Source: Porphyromonas pasteri (GTDB taxonomy: Bacteria > Bacteroidota > Bacteroidia > Bacteroidales > Porphyromonadaceae). Taken from it: 64,000 bases of DNA. Made by a program: the position numbers and the translations under genes. Under the pieces are notes generated by a model. It ran no database searches and was not told the origin of the DNA. It worked only from the letters and a program-made list of their open reading frames with translations. The stretch lies in NCBI RefSeq assembly GCF_014647755.1, contig NZ_BMPU01000004.1, forward strand, positions 1 to 64,000. The letters run 5' to 3'. Shown piece by piece: positions 25,022 to 34,395 of this stretch (position 1 is the first letter of the stretch; each line of letters starts with the position of its first letter).

Positions 25022-27496
25022 TTAGCGGAGGGTAGCTCCATAGGTATCCTCGATGCTCTTGCGGATCTTCGCCATAATAGCGTCGATCTGCTTGTCGCTC
25101 ATCGTGCGCTCCGTATCCTGGAGGTAGAAGGAGAGGGCATAGCTCTTCTTCCCTGCGGGGAGGTTCTTCCCCTCGTACACGTCGAAGAGGGTGACGTCAC
25201 GCAGGAGCTTCTTCTCTGCACGACGAGCGGTCTCAGCCAGCTCTGCAAAGGTAATCTTCTCGTCGAGGAGGAGCGAGAGGTCGCGACGTACGACGGGGAA
25301 CTTAGGCAGGTCAGCGATCTCGATCTTCACGCGCTCAGCGAGGCGATTGAGGTTATCCCAGTTGATCTCGGCGTAGTAGACGGGGATATCGATATCCCAC
25401 TTAGCCAAGAGGGCGGACTTGACCTGACCCATCAGCACGACAGGCTTGCCGTCATAGGTCGCATAGCTGTAGCCACGACCTGTGAAGAGGTCGCATTCGA
25501 CAAACTCAGCACGCAGGCTACGCTCACTGACACCCAGACGCTCGAGGACGTGCAGGACATGTGCCTTCAGCTCGAAGGGCGAAGCAGGCTCGTCAGCGTG
25601 TGCCCAGCTGCTCTGGATACGCGCACCAGCGACCCAGAGGCCGAGGGTCTGCGTCTCGCGGTAGCCTGCCAGCGTCGTGGCGGTAGAGCGCTCAACTTCG
25701 GGAGCAGCGGCATAGCAATTCCCCCACTCATAGTAGTAGAAGCTCTTCTGCTGACGGCGGAGGTTACGACTGATAGCGGAGAGCCCCCCGAAGAGGAGCG
25801 TCTGGCGCATCACATTCAGCTCGCCACTGAGGGGATTGACCAGCTGCACGAGCTTATCAGCGGGGCAGGAGGCAAGCCCTTCGTAGTAGGCTTCGGAGGA
25901 GAGGGAGTTATTGAGAAGCTCATTGAAGCCTGCGCCCGTCAGCTGCTCCGAGAGGAGGATGCGACGGCTGTAAGAGCGGTCGCTCGCTCCCTTGGGGCTG
26001 AGGTTAGCGTGGACGTAGCCACTGAGCTCGATATTGTTGTATCCGTAGATGCGCATGACCTCCTCGATGACGTCGGCCTCACGGGTCACGTCGACACGAT
26101 AGCGGGGCACACGCAGCTGCCAAGCGTCTTCCTCACGGGAGACGATCTCGATCTCGAGGCTCTCGAGGATGCGTGCAGCCTCGTCTCGGGGGATGAACTT
26201 ACCGATGAGTGCATCCATATGGCTGGGGCGCAGCGTCACTTCGTAGGGCTGAGCAGGCACGGGATAGTGGTCGAAGCGGCCACCATCGATATAGCTACCG
26301 GGGCAAAGCTCGAGGATGAGCGAAGCGGCACGCATCAGCGCCCAGGTCGTACGGTTGGGGTCCAGCCCACGCTCGAAGCGGAAGGAGGAGTCCGTATTCA
26401 CAGCCAGACGGCGTGCGGTCTTACGCACGGAGGTAGCGTTGAAGTTCGCTGACTCGAGGAAGATATCCGTCGTCGTCTCCGTCGTACCCGAGTCCAGACC
26501 TCCTATGACACCAGCGACGCAGAGGGGCTCACCCGTAGCCGAAGCGATGACGAGGTCACGCTCGGTGAGCTGGCCTTCGCTCTTGTCGAGGAGGACCATC
26601 TTCTCCTCTCGTGCCAGCTGCACCGAGAGGGCGCCACCCGTCTTCGCCAAGTCATAGGCGTGGAGGGGCTGACCGAATTCGTGCAGGACGTAGTTCGTCA
26701 CGTCGACGACTACGTTGATGGGGCGTAGACCCAGCGTCTCGAGCTGACGACGTAGCCAGTCGGGGCTCTCGGTGACCTTGAGTCCACGGATCACAAGCCC
26801 CTCGAAGCGAGGGCAAAGGGTCTCATCGACAGCGACCGTGACAGGCACGGGGCAAGCCGTACCAGCGGCAGGTGCGGGGAGCACCTCGGGGAGCTTAGCC
26901 TTCGTGGCCTTCCCCTGCTGCGTGAGATAAGCAGCGAGATCGCGGGCGACACCATAGTGCGAAGTAGCATCGACACGGTTCGGTGTGATATCGACCTCGA
27001 GGACGTAGTCAGAGCTGACACCGAAGTGCTCAGCAGCAGGCGTCCCAGGCTTCGTCGCAGCAGCATCGAGGAGGATGATCCCGCTATTGTCGTGCCCGAC
27101 GCCGATCTCGACCTCACTACAGAGCATACCGAAGCTCTCGACGCCACGGATCTTGCTCTTCTTGATGGTGAAGGATTCATCGCCCGAGGTGAGGACGGTA
27201 CCGATGGTAGCGACGACGACCGCCTTGCCAGCGGCTACATTGGGCGCACCACAGACGATCTGCAGGGGCGCCTCTGCACCTACATCTACTGTCGTGACGT
27301 GGAGGTGATCGGAGTTCTCATGCACGTCGCAGGTCAGCACGTGACCGATGACAAGGCCCTTGAGCCCACCGGGGATTGATTCGACTTCTTCTACACCGCC
27401 TACCTCAAGACCGATAGAGGTCAGGGCAGCAGCGACTTCATCGGGGGTCAGATCCGTCTCCACGTAGGAGCGTAGTAGATCGTAGGATATATTCAT
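25022..27496 (-). CDS. pheT: phenylalanine-tRNA ligase beta subunit
   Basis: An 824-residue subunit of the alpha2-beta2 enzyme that charges tRNA-Phe. Domains in order are an N-terminal segment, a tRNA-binding EMAP-like domain (about residues 40-150), the B3/B4 editing region, a B5 domain around residues 400-475, the catalytic-like core and a C-terminal anticodon-binding FDX-ACB domain (from about 730, starting FPVVRRDLSLLLDE). The length is usual. pheS is not in the window, so the two subunits are unlinked here. A -7 box (27552-27559) lies 56 bp upstream. yebC follows. Confidence 0.97.
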   Translation of the reverse strand: MNISYDLLRSYVETDLTPDEVAAALTSIGLEVGGVEEVESIPGGLKGLVIGHVLTCDVHENSDHLHVTTVDVGAEAPLQIVCGAPNVAAGKAVVVATIGTVLTSGDESFTIKKSKIRGVESFGMLCSEVEIGVGHDNSGIILLDAAATKPGTPAAEHFGVSSDYVLEVDITPNRVDATSHYGVARDLAAYLTQQGKATKAKLPEVLPAPAAGTACPVPVTVAVDETLCPRFEGLVIRGLKVTESPDWLRRQLETLGLRPINVVVDVTNYVLHEFGQPLHAYDLAKTGGALSVQLAREEKMVLLDKSEGQLTERDLVIASATGEPLCVAGVIGGLDSGTTETTTDIFLESANFNATSVRKTARRLAVNTDSSFRFERGLDPNRTTWALMRAASLILELCPGSYIDGGRFDHYPVPAQPYEVTLRPSHMDALIGKFIPRDEAARILESLEIEIVSREEDAWQLRVPRYRVDVTREADVIEEVMRIYGYNNIELSGYVHANLSPKGASDRSYSRRILLSEQLTGAGFNELLNNSLSSEAYYEGLASCPADKLVQLVNPLSGELNVMRQTLLFGGLSAISRNLRRQQKSFYYYEWGNCYAAAPEVERSTATTLAGYRETQTLGLWVAGARIQSSWAHADEPASPFELKAHVLHVLERLGVSERSLRAEFVECDLFTGRGYSYATYDGKPVVLMGQVKSALLAKWDIDIPVYYAEINWDNLNRLAERVKIEIADLPKFPVVRRDLSLLLDEKITFAELAETARRAEKKLLRDVTLFDVYEGKNLPAGKKSYALSFYLQDTERTMSDKQIDAIMAKIRKSIEDTYGATLR

Positions 27497-27551
27497 GTTT
27501 GTTCCGCTTAGGGGATAGCTACTATCTTACTTGATGGTTTCTTTTAGAGTA

Positions 27552-27559
27552 CAAATGTA
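27552..27559 (-). promoter_or_regulatory. -7 box (TACATTTG) for pheT
   Basis: TACATTTG on the minus strand fits the -7 consensus and sits 56 bp before the pheT ATG. Confidence 0.5.
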
Positions 27560-27760
27560 CGAAAAGCCCTCTACACACGCGCCTATGCCCATAGCACCAC
27601 GAGGCGTCATATTCTTTTGTAGCGCATTCGTTGACCAACGATCCGCCTATCTCTTTGATGAAGCCAAGATAAAATGATTACTAAATAGGAGCAAGCTCAA
27701 TAGGCCGATTCGCCAAACGACTATCACAGCATACTCGCCCCCCGATAGTCAAGCGGTATG

Positions 27761-27862
27761 AACCTATATAGGTCGTTGGGCTGACCTATATTGATCCGCA
27801 GTGCGACCTATATAGATCACGAAGCGAACCTATATTGGTCGACTCACTGACCAATATAGGTT
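27761..27862. repeat. palindrome array A5, five words at exact 22-bp spacing
   Basis: ACCTATATAGGT-family words start at 27761, 27783, 27805, 27827 and 27849. The first begins AACC and the last ends GGTT; inner words begin or end GACC/GGTC or GATC. The array lies between the pheT promoter and the stop of the M16 peptidase gene. The rest of the 400-bp gap (27560-27760) shows nothing else. Confidence 0.92.
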
Positions 27863-27902
27863 CGTCCCACCCCCTCCTATGAAGGGGATGCCTTTGCTCG
27901 CA

Positions 27903-29147
27903 TTAGCGATAGATAAGTTCGTGGAACATAGAGCGATCGAAGAGCTCCGTAGCGACCTCATGCAGCAGCTCGGGCGTGAGGGCGGAGAGGCGCTCCTGAA
28001 GCACTTCGTCCGACTCAAACGTCCCCGTATGCAGGAAGCTCTTCCCCATCGAGAGGAAGTGCTGCTCCCTTTGCTCCGAGGCGACGATCATCTGACCACG
28101 TGTCTGACGTAGGGCCTGCTCCAGGGCTCGCTGCGTCAAGGGCTCGGCGACTAAGCGTGCCAGCTCGGCATAGACCAGCTCGATAGCCTCCGCTTCGGCG
28201 CGATGCGATGAGCCGAAGTAGACGGAGAAGAGCCCCGTATCGGTGTAGGGCGTGTAGTTGCACTCGACATGATAGACCAGCCCACGCTGCTCACGCAGCT
28301 GCATATTCAGCCAGGCATTCATCCCGCTCCCGCCGAGGATACTTGAGAGGAGACTAAGCGCCAGACGCCGCGGGTCATAGAGCGAATAAGCGGCACGCCC
28401 CAGCAGCACGTGGCTCTGCGCCGTATCCCGACGACGCACCACGCGACGCGCCTCCTTATTATATATAGGTATAGGGAGTGGCTCGGGAAGTGCGCTACTT
28501 GAGATGAGTGGCTGACCTTCGCCAGGGAAGGCCCACTCCGCTGCGGCTATCAGATCATCCATATCAAGCACACCACGGGCAAAGAGCACCATACGCTCAG
28601 GGCGGTAGTAAGTGCTATGGAAGCGGCGCTGCGCCTCCACCGTGATGCGCCCCACCGAAGCCTCTGTACCGAGGATGGCATGCCCAAGGCGGTGCGGGCG
28701 GAAGACCTGATCCTCGAACTCATCGAAGATCAGCTCCGAGGGGCTATCCTCATACGAATGGATCTCATCGAGGATGACCTCCTGCTCCTTCGCCCACTCC
28801 CGCTCGGGGAACGTGCTATGGGCAGCGATATCGAGGATCATATGCAGCGAGCGCCGAGCATAGCGCGAGGGGGCGATGGCGTAGAGCATCGTCTCCTCCT
28901 TCGTCGTGTAGGCATTCAGCTCTGCCCCCACGGACTCCATACGCTCGATGATCTGGCTCGAGGAGCGCAGGCGCGTGCCCTTGAAGAGCATGTGCTCAAT
29001 GCTATGCGCCAGCCCATGCCAGCGCAGGCCTTCGTCACGAGCCCCTACGCGCACCCCAAGGCCCACGTAGCTGACTGCCGCCTCGGGCTCTACCGAAGCG
29101 ATGATCCTAAGCCCCGAAGGGAGCGTGTGCATCACACAATGAGTCAT
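27903..29147 (-). CDS. M16-family zinc peptidase (processing-peptidase type)
   Basis: A 414-residue single-lobe M16 peptidase. The inverted zinc motif HSIEH is at residues 48-52, with the third ligand Glu expected in the later EEXXLYAIAP region. The length fits the half-size PqqL/YmxG class. There is no signal peptide, so a cytoplasmic site is likely. A -7 box at 29176-29183 gives a very short leader. It is divergent from tdh. The substrate is unknown. Confidence 0.9.
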   Translation of the reverse strand: MTHCVMHTLPSGLRIIASVEPEAAVSYVGLGVRVGARDEGLRWHGLAHSIEHMLFKGTRLRSSSQIIERMESVGAELNAYTTKEETMLYAIAPSRYARRSLHMILDIAAHSTFPEREWAKEQEVILDEIHSYEDSPSELIFDEFEDQVFRPHRLGHAILGTEASVGRITVEAQRRFHSTYYRPERMVLFARGVLDMDDLIAAAEWAFPGEGQPLISSSALPEPLPIPIYNKEARRVVRRRDTAQSHVLLGRAAYSLYDPRRLALSLLSSILGGSGMNAWLNMQLREQRGLVYHVECNYTPYTDTGLFSVYFGSSHRAEAEAIELVYAELARLVAEPLTQRALEQALRQTRGQMIVASEQREQHFLSMGKSFLHTGTFESDEVLQERLSALTPELLHEVATELFDRSMFHELIYR

Positions 29148-29175
29148 CTTCTTAAAGTTCTTTCGTTAGCATAGA

Positions 29176-29183
29176 CAAAGGTA
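29176..29183 (-). promoter_or_regulatory. -7 box (TACCTTTG) for the M16 peptidase
   Basis: TACCTTTG on the minus strand, 29 bp before the ATG. It forms a divergent promoter pair with the box at 29285-29292. Confidence 0.5.
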
Positions 29184-29284
29184 TAGCGTCTCCTACACAT
29201 CTCCATAAGCACCCTACCAAGCGAATAATCAGAGCCTTATAAAGGCACTCTCCATGAAATACTGATTTTTCCAACGAGATTAAC

Positions 29285-29292
29285 TACATTTG
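29285..29292 (+). promoter_or_regulatory. -7 box (TACATTTG) for tdh-kbl
   Basis: TACATTTG lies about 115 bp before the tdh ATG. The 260-bp gap between the divergent genes holds no other feature I can support. Confidence 0.5.
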
Positions 29293-29407
29293 GCGCATAG
29301 TAAAGGGCATTTGTACGCATTTATTAGGTCCGCCTCGCACCTGCAGCGTCACCATGAAGTACCCTGCTAGCGAGCATCTCGCAAGAAAATACGTATCACA
29401 AAGAGGT

Positions 29408-30352
29408 ATGAAAAACATCCTTATCATCGGCTCTACAGGCCAGATCGGGACCGAGCTCGCCATGACGCTCCGCCGACTCTATCCCGTAGTCGTGGCAGGG
29501 TACATCCCTGCAGCTCCTCCCAAGGGCGAACTCCTCGAGACTGGTCCTTGTGAAGTGGTAGACATTACCAATCCCCAGCAGATCACCGAAGTCGTACGTC
29601 GCTACAAGATCGACACGATCTTCAATCTGGCAGCACTGCTGAGTGCTGTCGCCGAAGCCAAGCCGCAGCTGGCATGGCAGATCGGCCTCGGCGGTCTCTT
29701 CAACGTCCTCGAGGTAGCACGCGAGAATGGCTGTGCGGTCTTCACCCCCAGCTCTATCGGCTCCTTCGGTCCCGAGACACCGCGCGACATGACGCCACAA
29801 GACACCATCCAGCGCCCCAAGACCATGTACGGGGTGACGAAGGTCTCTGGCGAACTCCTCAGTGATTACTATCAGAAGCGCTTCGGCGTCGACACACGCT
29901 CCGTCCGCTTCCCTGGCCTTATCTCTAATGTTGCACCTCCGGGTGGTGGTACTACCGACTATGCTGTAGACATCTACTATGCTGCTGTACGCGAAGGTCG
30001 CTTCGCATGCCCCCTGCGCCCAGGTACCTATATGGACATGATGTATATGCCCGATGCCCTGCGCGCCTGCGTCGAACTCATGGAGGCTGACCCCACACGA
30101 CTCATTCACCGCAATTCCTTCAACATCACCTCGATGAGCTTCGACCCCGAGGGTATCGCTGCCTCTATCCGTGAGGTGATCCCTACCTTCGAGATGACCT
30201 ACGAGCTCGACGAACTCCGTCAGGGTATCGCTGACTCTTGGCCTAACTCCCTCGACGATAGCTGCGCTCGAAGCGAGTGGGACTGGAAGCCCCAGTACGA
30301 CCTGCCCGCTATGACGCGCGACATGATCGAGACCATCCGTCGCAAGGGATAG
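29408..30352 (+). CDS. tdh: L-threonine 3-dehydrogenase, SDR/epimerase type
   Basis: A 314-residue NAD-dependent short-chain dehydrogenase. The start at 29408 is chosen because an AGAGG ribosome site lies just before it and the Rossmann motif GSTGQIG begins right after; the frame is open from 29354. The catalytic YGVTK (Tyr and Lys) and the upstream Ser in TPSSIGSFG are present. The threonine dehydrogenase call rests on the next gene being kbl, 79 bp downstream. Together they convert L-threonine to 2-amino-3-ketobutyrate and then to glycine and acetyl-CoA. It belongs to the epimerase-like rather than the zinc MDR form. Confidence 0.92.
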   Translation: MKNILIIGSTGQIGTELAMTLRRLYPVVVAGYIPAAPPKGELLETGPCEVVDITNPQQITEVVRRYKIDTIFNLAALLSAVAEAKPQLAWQIGLGGLFNVLEVARENGCAVFTPSSIGSFGPETPRDMTPQDTIQRPKTMYGVTKVSGELLSDYYQKRFGVDTRSVRFPGLISNVAPPGGGTTDYAVDIYYAAVREGRFACPLRPGTYMDMMYMPDALRACVELMEADPTRLIHRNSFNITSMSFDPEGIAASIREVIPTFEMTYELDELRQGIADSWPNSLDDSCARSEWDWKPQYDLPAMTRDMIETIRRKG

Positions 30353-30431
30353 AGCCCTTCGCTCGCCCCACACGGCACCCCAGCAAGCAAAGCACACTAC
30401 TTAGCAAGCTATACACGAAGAAACAAGGACT

Positions 30432-31622
30432 ATGTTTAAGAACATGAAGAAGTACCTCGCTGAGGAACTTCAATCCATCGACGAAGCCGGCCTCTACAAG
30501 CGGGAGCGCATCATCACGACCCCTCAGACTGCCGACATCAAGATCAGCACGGGGCAGGAGGTCATCAACTTCTGTGCCAATAACTACCTCGGTCTCTCCG
30601 ACCATCCTCGTCTGGTAGCAGCCGCTAAGGCCGCCATGGACAGCCACGGCTTCGGGATGAGCTCCGTCCGCTTCATCTGCGGTACGCAGGACATCCACAA
30701 GCAGCTCGAGCAGGCCATCGCTCGCTACTTCCACACCGAAGACACCATCCTCTATGCCGCCTGCTTCGACGCTAACGGCGGGGTCTTCGAGCCCCTCTTC
30801 GGCCCTGAAGACGCTATCATCAGCGACGCGCTGAACCACGCCTCCATCATCGACGGCGTACGCCTCTGTAAGGCCCAGCGCTACCGCTACGAAAATGCGA
30901 ACATGGAAGACCTGGAGCGCGTACTCCAAGAAGCCCAGTCCGCTCGCTTCCGCATCATCGTCACCGACGGCGTCTTCTCTATGGACGGCAATGTCGCTCC
31001 GATGGATAAGATCTGCGACCTGGCGGACAAGTACGATGCACTCGTCATGGTCGACGAATGCCACTCGGCTGGTGTCGTCGGCCCCACGGGTCGCGGTGTC
31101 GCTGAGCAGTTCAACTGCTACGGCCGTATCGATCTGCACACCGGTACGCTCGGTAAGGCCTTCGGTGGTGCTATCGGTGGCTTCACCACGGGCCCCAAGG
31201 AAGTCATCGACATGCTTCGTCAGCGCTCACGCCCCTACCTCTTCAGTAACTCCATCCCTCCCGCAGTCGTCGGCGCAGGCCTCGAAGTCTTCAAGATGCT
31301 CGAGGAAAGCGATGCCCTGCACACCAAGCTGATGGAGAACGTTGAGTACTTCCGCGACAAGATGCTCGCTGCTGGCTTCGACATCAAGCCCACCCAGTCA
31401 GCTATCTGCGCCGTGATGCTCTACGATGCTAAGCTCTCGCAGGAATACGCTGCACGCCTCCTCGAAGAAGGGATCTACGTCACGGGCTTCTACTACCCCG
31501 TCGTCCCCAAGGGCCAAGCACGTATCCGCGTACAGCTCTCCGCCGCGCACGAACGCCATCACCTCGACAAGGCCATCGCTGCCTTCATCAAGGTCGGCCG
31601 TGAGCTCGGCACGCTGAAGTAG
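30432..31622 (+). CDS. kbl: glycine C-acetyltransferase (2-amino-3-ketobutyrate CoA ligase)
   Basis: A 396-residue PLP enzyme of the alpha-oxoamine synthase family. The PLP Lys is in GTLGKAFGG, with the VDECHSAG Asp/His segment before it and NYLGLSDHP near the N-terminus. It cleaves aminoketobutyrate with CoA to glycine and acetyl-CoA. Close relatives (BioF, serine palmitoyltransferase) share the fold; the adjacent tdh decides the call. Codon use is strongly biased, suggesting good expression. A long hairpin terminator follows. Confidence 0.95.
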   Translation: MFKNMKKYLAEELQSIDEAGLYKRERIITTPQTADIKISTGQEVINFCANNYLGLSDHPRLVAAAKAAMDSHGFGMSSVRFICGTQDIHKQLEQAIARYFHTEDTILYAACFDANGGVFEPLFGPEDAIISDALNHASIIDGVRLCKAQRYRYENANMEDLERVLQEAQSARFRIIVTDGVFSMDGNVAPMDKICDLADKYDALVMVDECHSAGVVGPTGRGVAEQFNCYGRIDLHTGTLGKAFGGAIGGFTTGPKEVIDMLRQRSRPYLFSNSIPPAVVGAGLEVFKMLEESDALHTKLMENVEYFRDKMLAAGFDIKPTQSAICAVMLYDAKLSQEYAARLLEEGIYVTGFYYPVVPKGQARIRVQLSAAHERHHLDKAIAAFIKVGRELGTLK

Positions 31623-31654
31623 CCGCAGGCGCTACCGCCTCCACGCAAGACAAA

Positions 31655-31701
31655 TCGTCCGCGGACTGCCCCACCCTCGGTGGGTGACAGTCCGTGGACG
31701 A
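31655..31701 (+). terminator. terminator after kbl
   Basis: TCGTCCGCGGACTG (31655-31668) pairs with 31688-31701 with one mismatch; an inner CCACCC/GGGTG pairing closes the loop. TTTTA follows shortly after. Confidence 0.8.
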
Positions 31702-31780
31702 TCGCTTTTATCTAAGTGGTAGTGTACCTTCGTCCCGCACTTCCCGCGCCAAACAACGGGCGAAAGCAGGATGCCGAACA

Positions 31781-31883
31781 GCCGTATATGCGCCGATAAA
31801 CTTGCGTATATACGGCGATTTATTTTCGTATATGCGGAAATATTTTTTCGCATATACAGAAATATATTTGTGCATATACGGAA
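31781..31883. repeat. palindrome array A6, CGTATATACG type
   Basis: Cores CGTATATGCG, CGTATATACG, CGTATATGCG, CGCATATACA and TGCATATACG start at 31783, 31805, 31827, 31849 and 31871, exactly 22 bp apart. It lies between two converging genes, after the kbl terminator and before the terminator of the C69 peptidase. Confidence 0.9.
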
Positions 31884-31948
31884 ATTCCGCCCCGCCTACA
31901 CGCTGGAGAATGTGCGCCTTAGCAAGCACCCCTCGATCCCCTTATATG

Positions 31949-31985
31949 GCTTCGCCCCCGCGCTACGAGAGCACGGGGGCGAAGC
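31949..31985 (-). terminator. terminator for the C69 dipeptidase
   Basis: GCTTCGCCCCCG (31949-31960) pairs perfectly with 31974-31985 around a 13-base loop, 22 bp past the peptidase stop. Confidence 0.75.
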
Positions 31986-32006
31986 TACTATTGGGAGGAA
32001 GTACGA

Positions 32007-33668
32007 TTACTTATCCTTCTTGGGGACCTCGAGGTGCTTGGCTTCTTCGCTCTTAGCGACCTGGTCGTAGTATTCCTGGCTGTAGCCGGGGAAGTTGGGC
32101 GAGACGATCTGGCCGTAGCCGTTCTCTTCGAACTTGCCGTCCTTCTCCTTCTTGACGTTACCGTCCATATACTTGACGAGGAGGTATTCACCGAGCTTCT
32201 TCCAGCGAGCGGTCGCCTCGTTGGCTACCTTACCGCAGACCTCCGTGAGGTAAGCGGTGGCCTGTGCGGGGCTGCTCTTCAGCAGCTCAAGAGCCTTAGC
32301 GTCGGTGTTCTTCACCAGGTCGACGTAGCTATCTTCCAGCTCCTTCTGCACGGGGCGGATGTCGCGGATCATAGGCTCATAGCGGTTGTAAGCCATGTTA
32401 GCTACCCAGTTGTGGATCCAGAAGGCAGACGTCCAGCTGAACTCCGTCATACTCCCGTTGCCACGGCGGTAGCATTCGGGGATCTCGGTGATGGAGGTGT
32501 ACATAGGCGTGAGGACAGCCGTATTGGCATCGTCGACGCCGAACCACAGGATACCACCGACAGCATCGGGCAGCCAGCTACGCATCTGAGCGATGAGCAC
32601 GAAGCCCGTCTGCTGCGTAGCGATAGCACGCTCGTTGAAGTACTCACGGCCTTCGCTCTTGAAGGTCATAGGACGCCAGCGGTAGGGGACCTTGTAGGCA
32701 CCAGCCCCGGGGTCGTTCGTCATTGAGAGCTCGGTGCCTTCGTAGTGGTTGCGCATCCCTTCGCGGACGTCAGCGAGGCTTACCTTGCGGTCGGGGATGA
32801 TGTAGAGAGGCATGGGCTCTTCGGAAGCATCACCCATGATGTGCTTCTTGTACTTGTCCATGTTCTTATCGAAGGTGCGGAAGAAGCTCCATACACGGGC
32901 TTCGCAAGCACGCAGGCCACTGAAGTCATAGGGGTTGTAAGCCTTCTGGAAGTCGAAGTCCTTATCCTTACCCTTGAACCATCCGTTCTCACGAGCTACG
33001 TTGACTACGTCCTTCTCGTACATGCAGTTCTCCTTGTCGCCGAAGGGGATCTTGTGGATACGTGCCTGATTGGCGTGAGCTGCGATAGCGTCATCGGGGA
33101 TGCGGATAGCTACCCACGTAGCGCCCTTCTTCTTGGGTCCCTTGCCGATAAGCTCCATGATCCAGACTTCGTTCTTGTCAGCGATGGTGAAGGACTCACC
33201 CGAGCTGTAGTAGCCGTGGTCACGGACAAGGTCGGTCATGACGCGGATTGCTTCGCGAGCTGAGCGGGAGCGCTGCAGTGCCACGTAGATGAGGCTACCA
33301 TAGTCCATGACGCCCGAGGGGTCGCGGAGTTCCTTGCGGCCACCCCAAGTACTCTCGGTGATGGCTACCTGATGCTCATTCATGTTCCCCACGACATTGT
33401 AGGTGACAGCGGCCTGAGGGATATAGCCAAGGGGCTTGCCCGTATCCCACTCGTGAATCTGGAGCATGAGGCCCTTGCCCCAAGCCTTAGCTGGATAATG
33501 TACGAGGTCGCCGTAGAGGGTGTGCGAGTCGGCCGAGTAGCTGATCATGACGGAGCCATCGACCGAAGCCTTCTTGCCCACGATCAGGTCGGAGCAAGCC
33601 TCAGCAGACGGAGTAGCCCAGGCCGTGACAGCCAGGGCAAAGGCTGCGAGGAGTGTCGTTTGCTTCAT
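32007..33668 (-). CDS. C69-family dipeptidase, exported
   Basis: About 553 residues from the ATG at 33668. The frame continues to 34217, but the extra part reads antisense-like across the flavodoxin gene and is discarded. A signal peptide (FALAVTAWATPSAEA) is followed at once by Cys in ACSDLIVGKKASVDGS, the N-terminal nucleophile expected of peptidase U34/C69. Such enzymes release amino acids from dipeptides, here in the periplasm. It lies downstream of flavodoxin but is separated by a strong terminator, so it is probably transcribed alone. It fits a peptide-fermenting lifestyle. Confidence 0.92.
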   Translation of the reverse strand: MKQTTLLAAFALAVTAWATPSAEACSDLIVGKKASVDGSVMISYSADSHTLYGDLVHYPAKAWGKGLMLQIHEWDTGKPLGYIPQAAVTYNVVGNMNEHQVAITESTWGGRKELRDPSGVMDYGSLIYVALQRSRSAREAIRVMTDLVRDHGYYSSGESFTIADKNEVWIMELIGKGPKKKGATWVAIRIPDDAIAAHANQARIHKIPFGDKENCMYEKDVVNVARENGWFKGKDKDFDFQKAYNPYDFSGLRACEARVWSFFRTFDKNMDKYKKHIMGDASEEPMPLYIIPDRKVSLADVREGMRNHYEGTELSMTNDPGAGAYKVPYRWRPMTFKSEGREYFNERAIATQQTGFVLIAQMRSWLPDAVGGILWFGVDDANTAVLTPMYTSITEIPECYRRGNGSMTEFSWTSAFWIHNWVANMAYNRYEPMIRDIRPVQKELEDSYVDLVKNTDAKALELLKSSPAQATAYLTEVCGKVANEATARWKKLGEYLLVKYMDGNVKKEKDGKFEENGYGQIVSPNFPGYSQEYYDQVAKSEEAKHLEVPKKDK

Positions 33669-33730
33669 AGTGTATTTGATAATGATAGTGATGAATAGCG
33701 AGCTAACTAACTGTACCATAAAGATACAAA

Positions 33731-33780
33731 AAGTTGCCCTTCGGCCGTACCCCCGTGTGGGAGACAGCCGAAGGGCAACT
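33731..33780 (-). terminator. terminator after flavodoxin
   Basis: AGTTGCCCTTCGGC (33732-33745) pairs with GCCGAAGGGCAACT (33767-33780) around a 21-base loop, 28 bp past the flavodoxin stop. Confidence 0.8.
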
Positions 33781-33807
33781 GATATTGGTCGTGCTAAGCG
33801 CTCGCTC

Positions 33808-34308
33808 TTAGAACTGCGACTGCAGCAGAGCGACCCACTTTTCGATACGTTCGTCAGTGAGGTCAGACTGGTTAGCTTCGTCGATGCAGAGACCGATGAG
33901 CTTGCCATCCTGTTCCGTTTCAGTAGCATCGTAGCTGTAGCCTTCGGGCTCATAAGCACCGATGAAGGAGCAGCCCGTACCAGCGAGGCCTTCGTGGATC
34001 TTAGCCAGAGCTTCGCAGAAGCTATCGGGATAGCTATCAGCGTCACCGCAGCCGAAGAGAGCGACCTTCTTGCCAGCGAGGCTCTGCTCAGCGAGCTTGG
34101 GAAGGAAGTCTTCCCAGTCGTCCTGAAGGTCACCGATACCCCACGTAGAGGAACCGAGGAGGAGGACATCGAAGGCAGCTGCATCAGCAGCGTCTGCGCC
34201 AGCGACATCATAGACATTAGCTTCTGCGCCGAGGGCCTTAGCCAGACGCTGTGCTACTTCGGAGGTAGAGCCCGTAGAAGAGCCGTAGAAAATACCGATC
34301 TTGCTCAT
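33808..34308 (-). CDS. fldA: flavodoxin
   Basis: A 166-residue long-chain flavodoxin, a small FMN electron carrier of the cytoplasm that can replace ferredoxin. The phosphate-binding loop YGSSTGSTSEVA is at residues 8-19. LLLGSSTWGIGDLQDDW holds the Trp stacking region, and FGCGDADSYPDSFCEAL the second FMN contact. The length matches the long-chain class. It is a single gene with its own -7 box (34354-34361) and terminator. Flavodoxins are often iron-regulated, but no operator is evident. Confidence 0.96.
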   Translation of the reverse strand: MSKIGIFYGSSTGSTSEVAQRLAKALGAEANVYDVAGADAADAAAFDVLLLGSSTWGIGDLQDDWEDFLPKLAEQSLAGKKVALFGCGDADSYPDSFCEALAKIHEGLAGTGCSFIGAYEPEGYSYDATETEQDGKLIGLCIDEANQSDLTDERIEKWVALLQSQF

Positions 34309-34353
34309 TGTGCGATAGGATATTTTGTGTTAGTAGTAATTGTGTTTACTCTA

Positions 34354-34361
34354 CAAAGATA
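34354..34361 (-). promoter_or_regulatory. -7 box (TATCTTTG) for flavodoxin
   Basis: TATCTTTG on the minus strand, 46 bp upstream of the flavodoxin ATG. Confidence 0.5.
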
Positions 34362-34395
34362 AGAGAACTATTGGACTAAGCCACTACCTCCATGA

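Noticed and set aside
25004-26452. 482-codon plus-strand open frame across pheT
   Set aside because: It lies wholly antisense to a clear pheT and reads as low-information Leu/Glu/Val-rich sequence, as expected from biased codons on the opposite strand.
33669-34217. Long N-terminal extension of the C69 dipeptidase frame
   Set aside because: It runs through the flavodoxin gene and a strong terminator; the signal peptide and catalytic Cys start at 33668.
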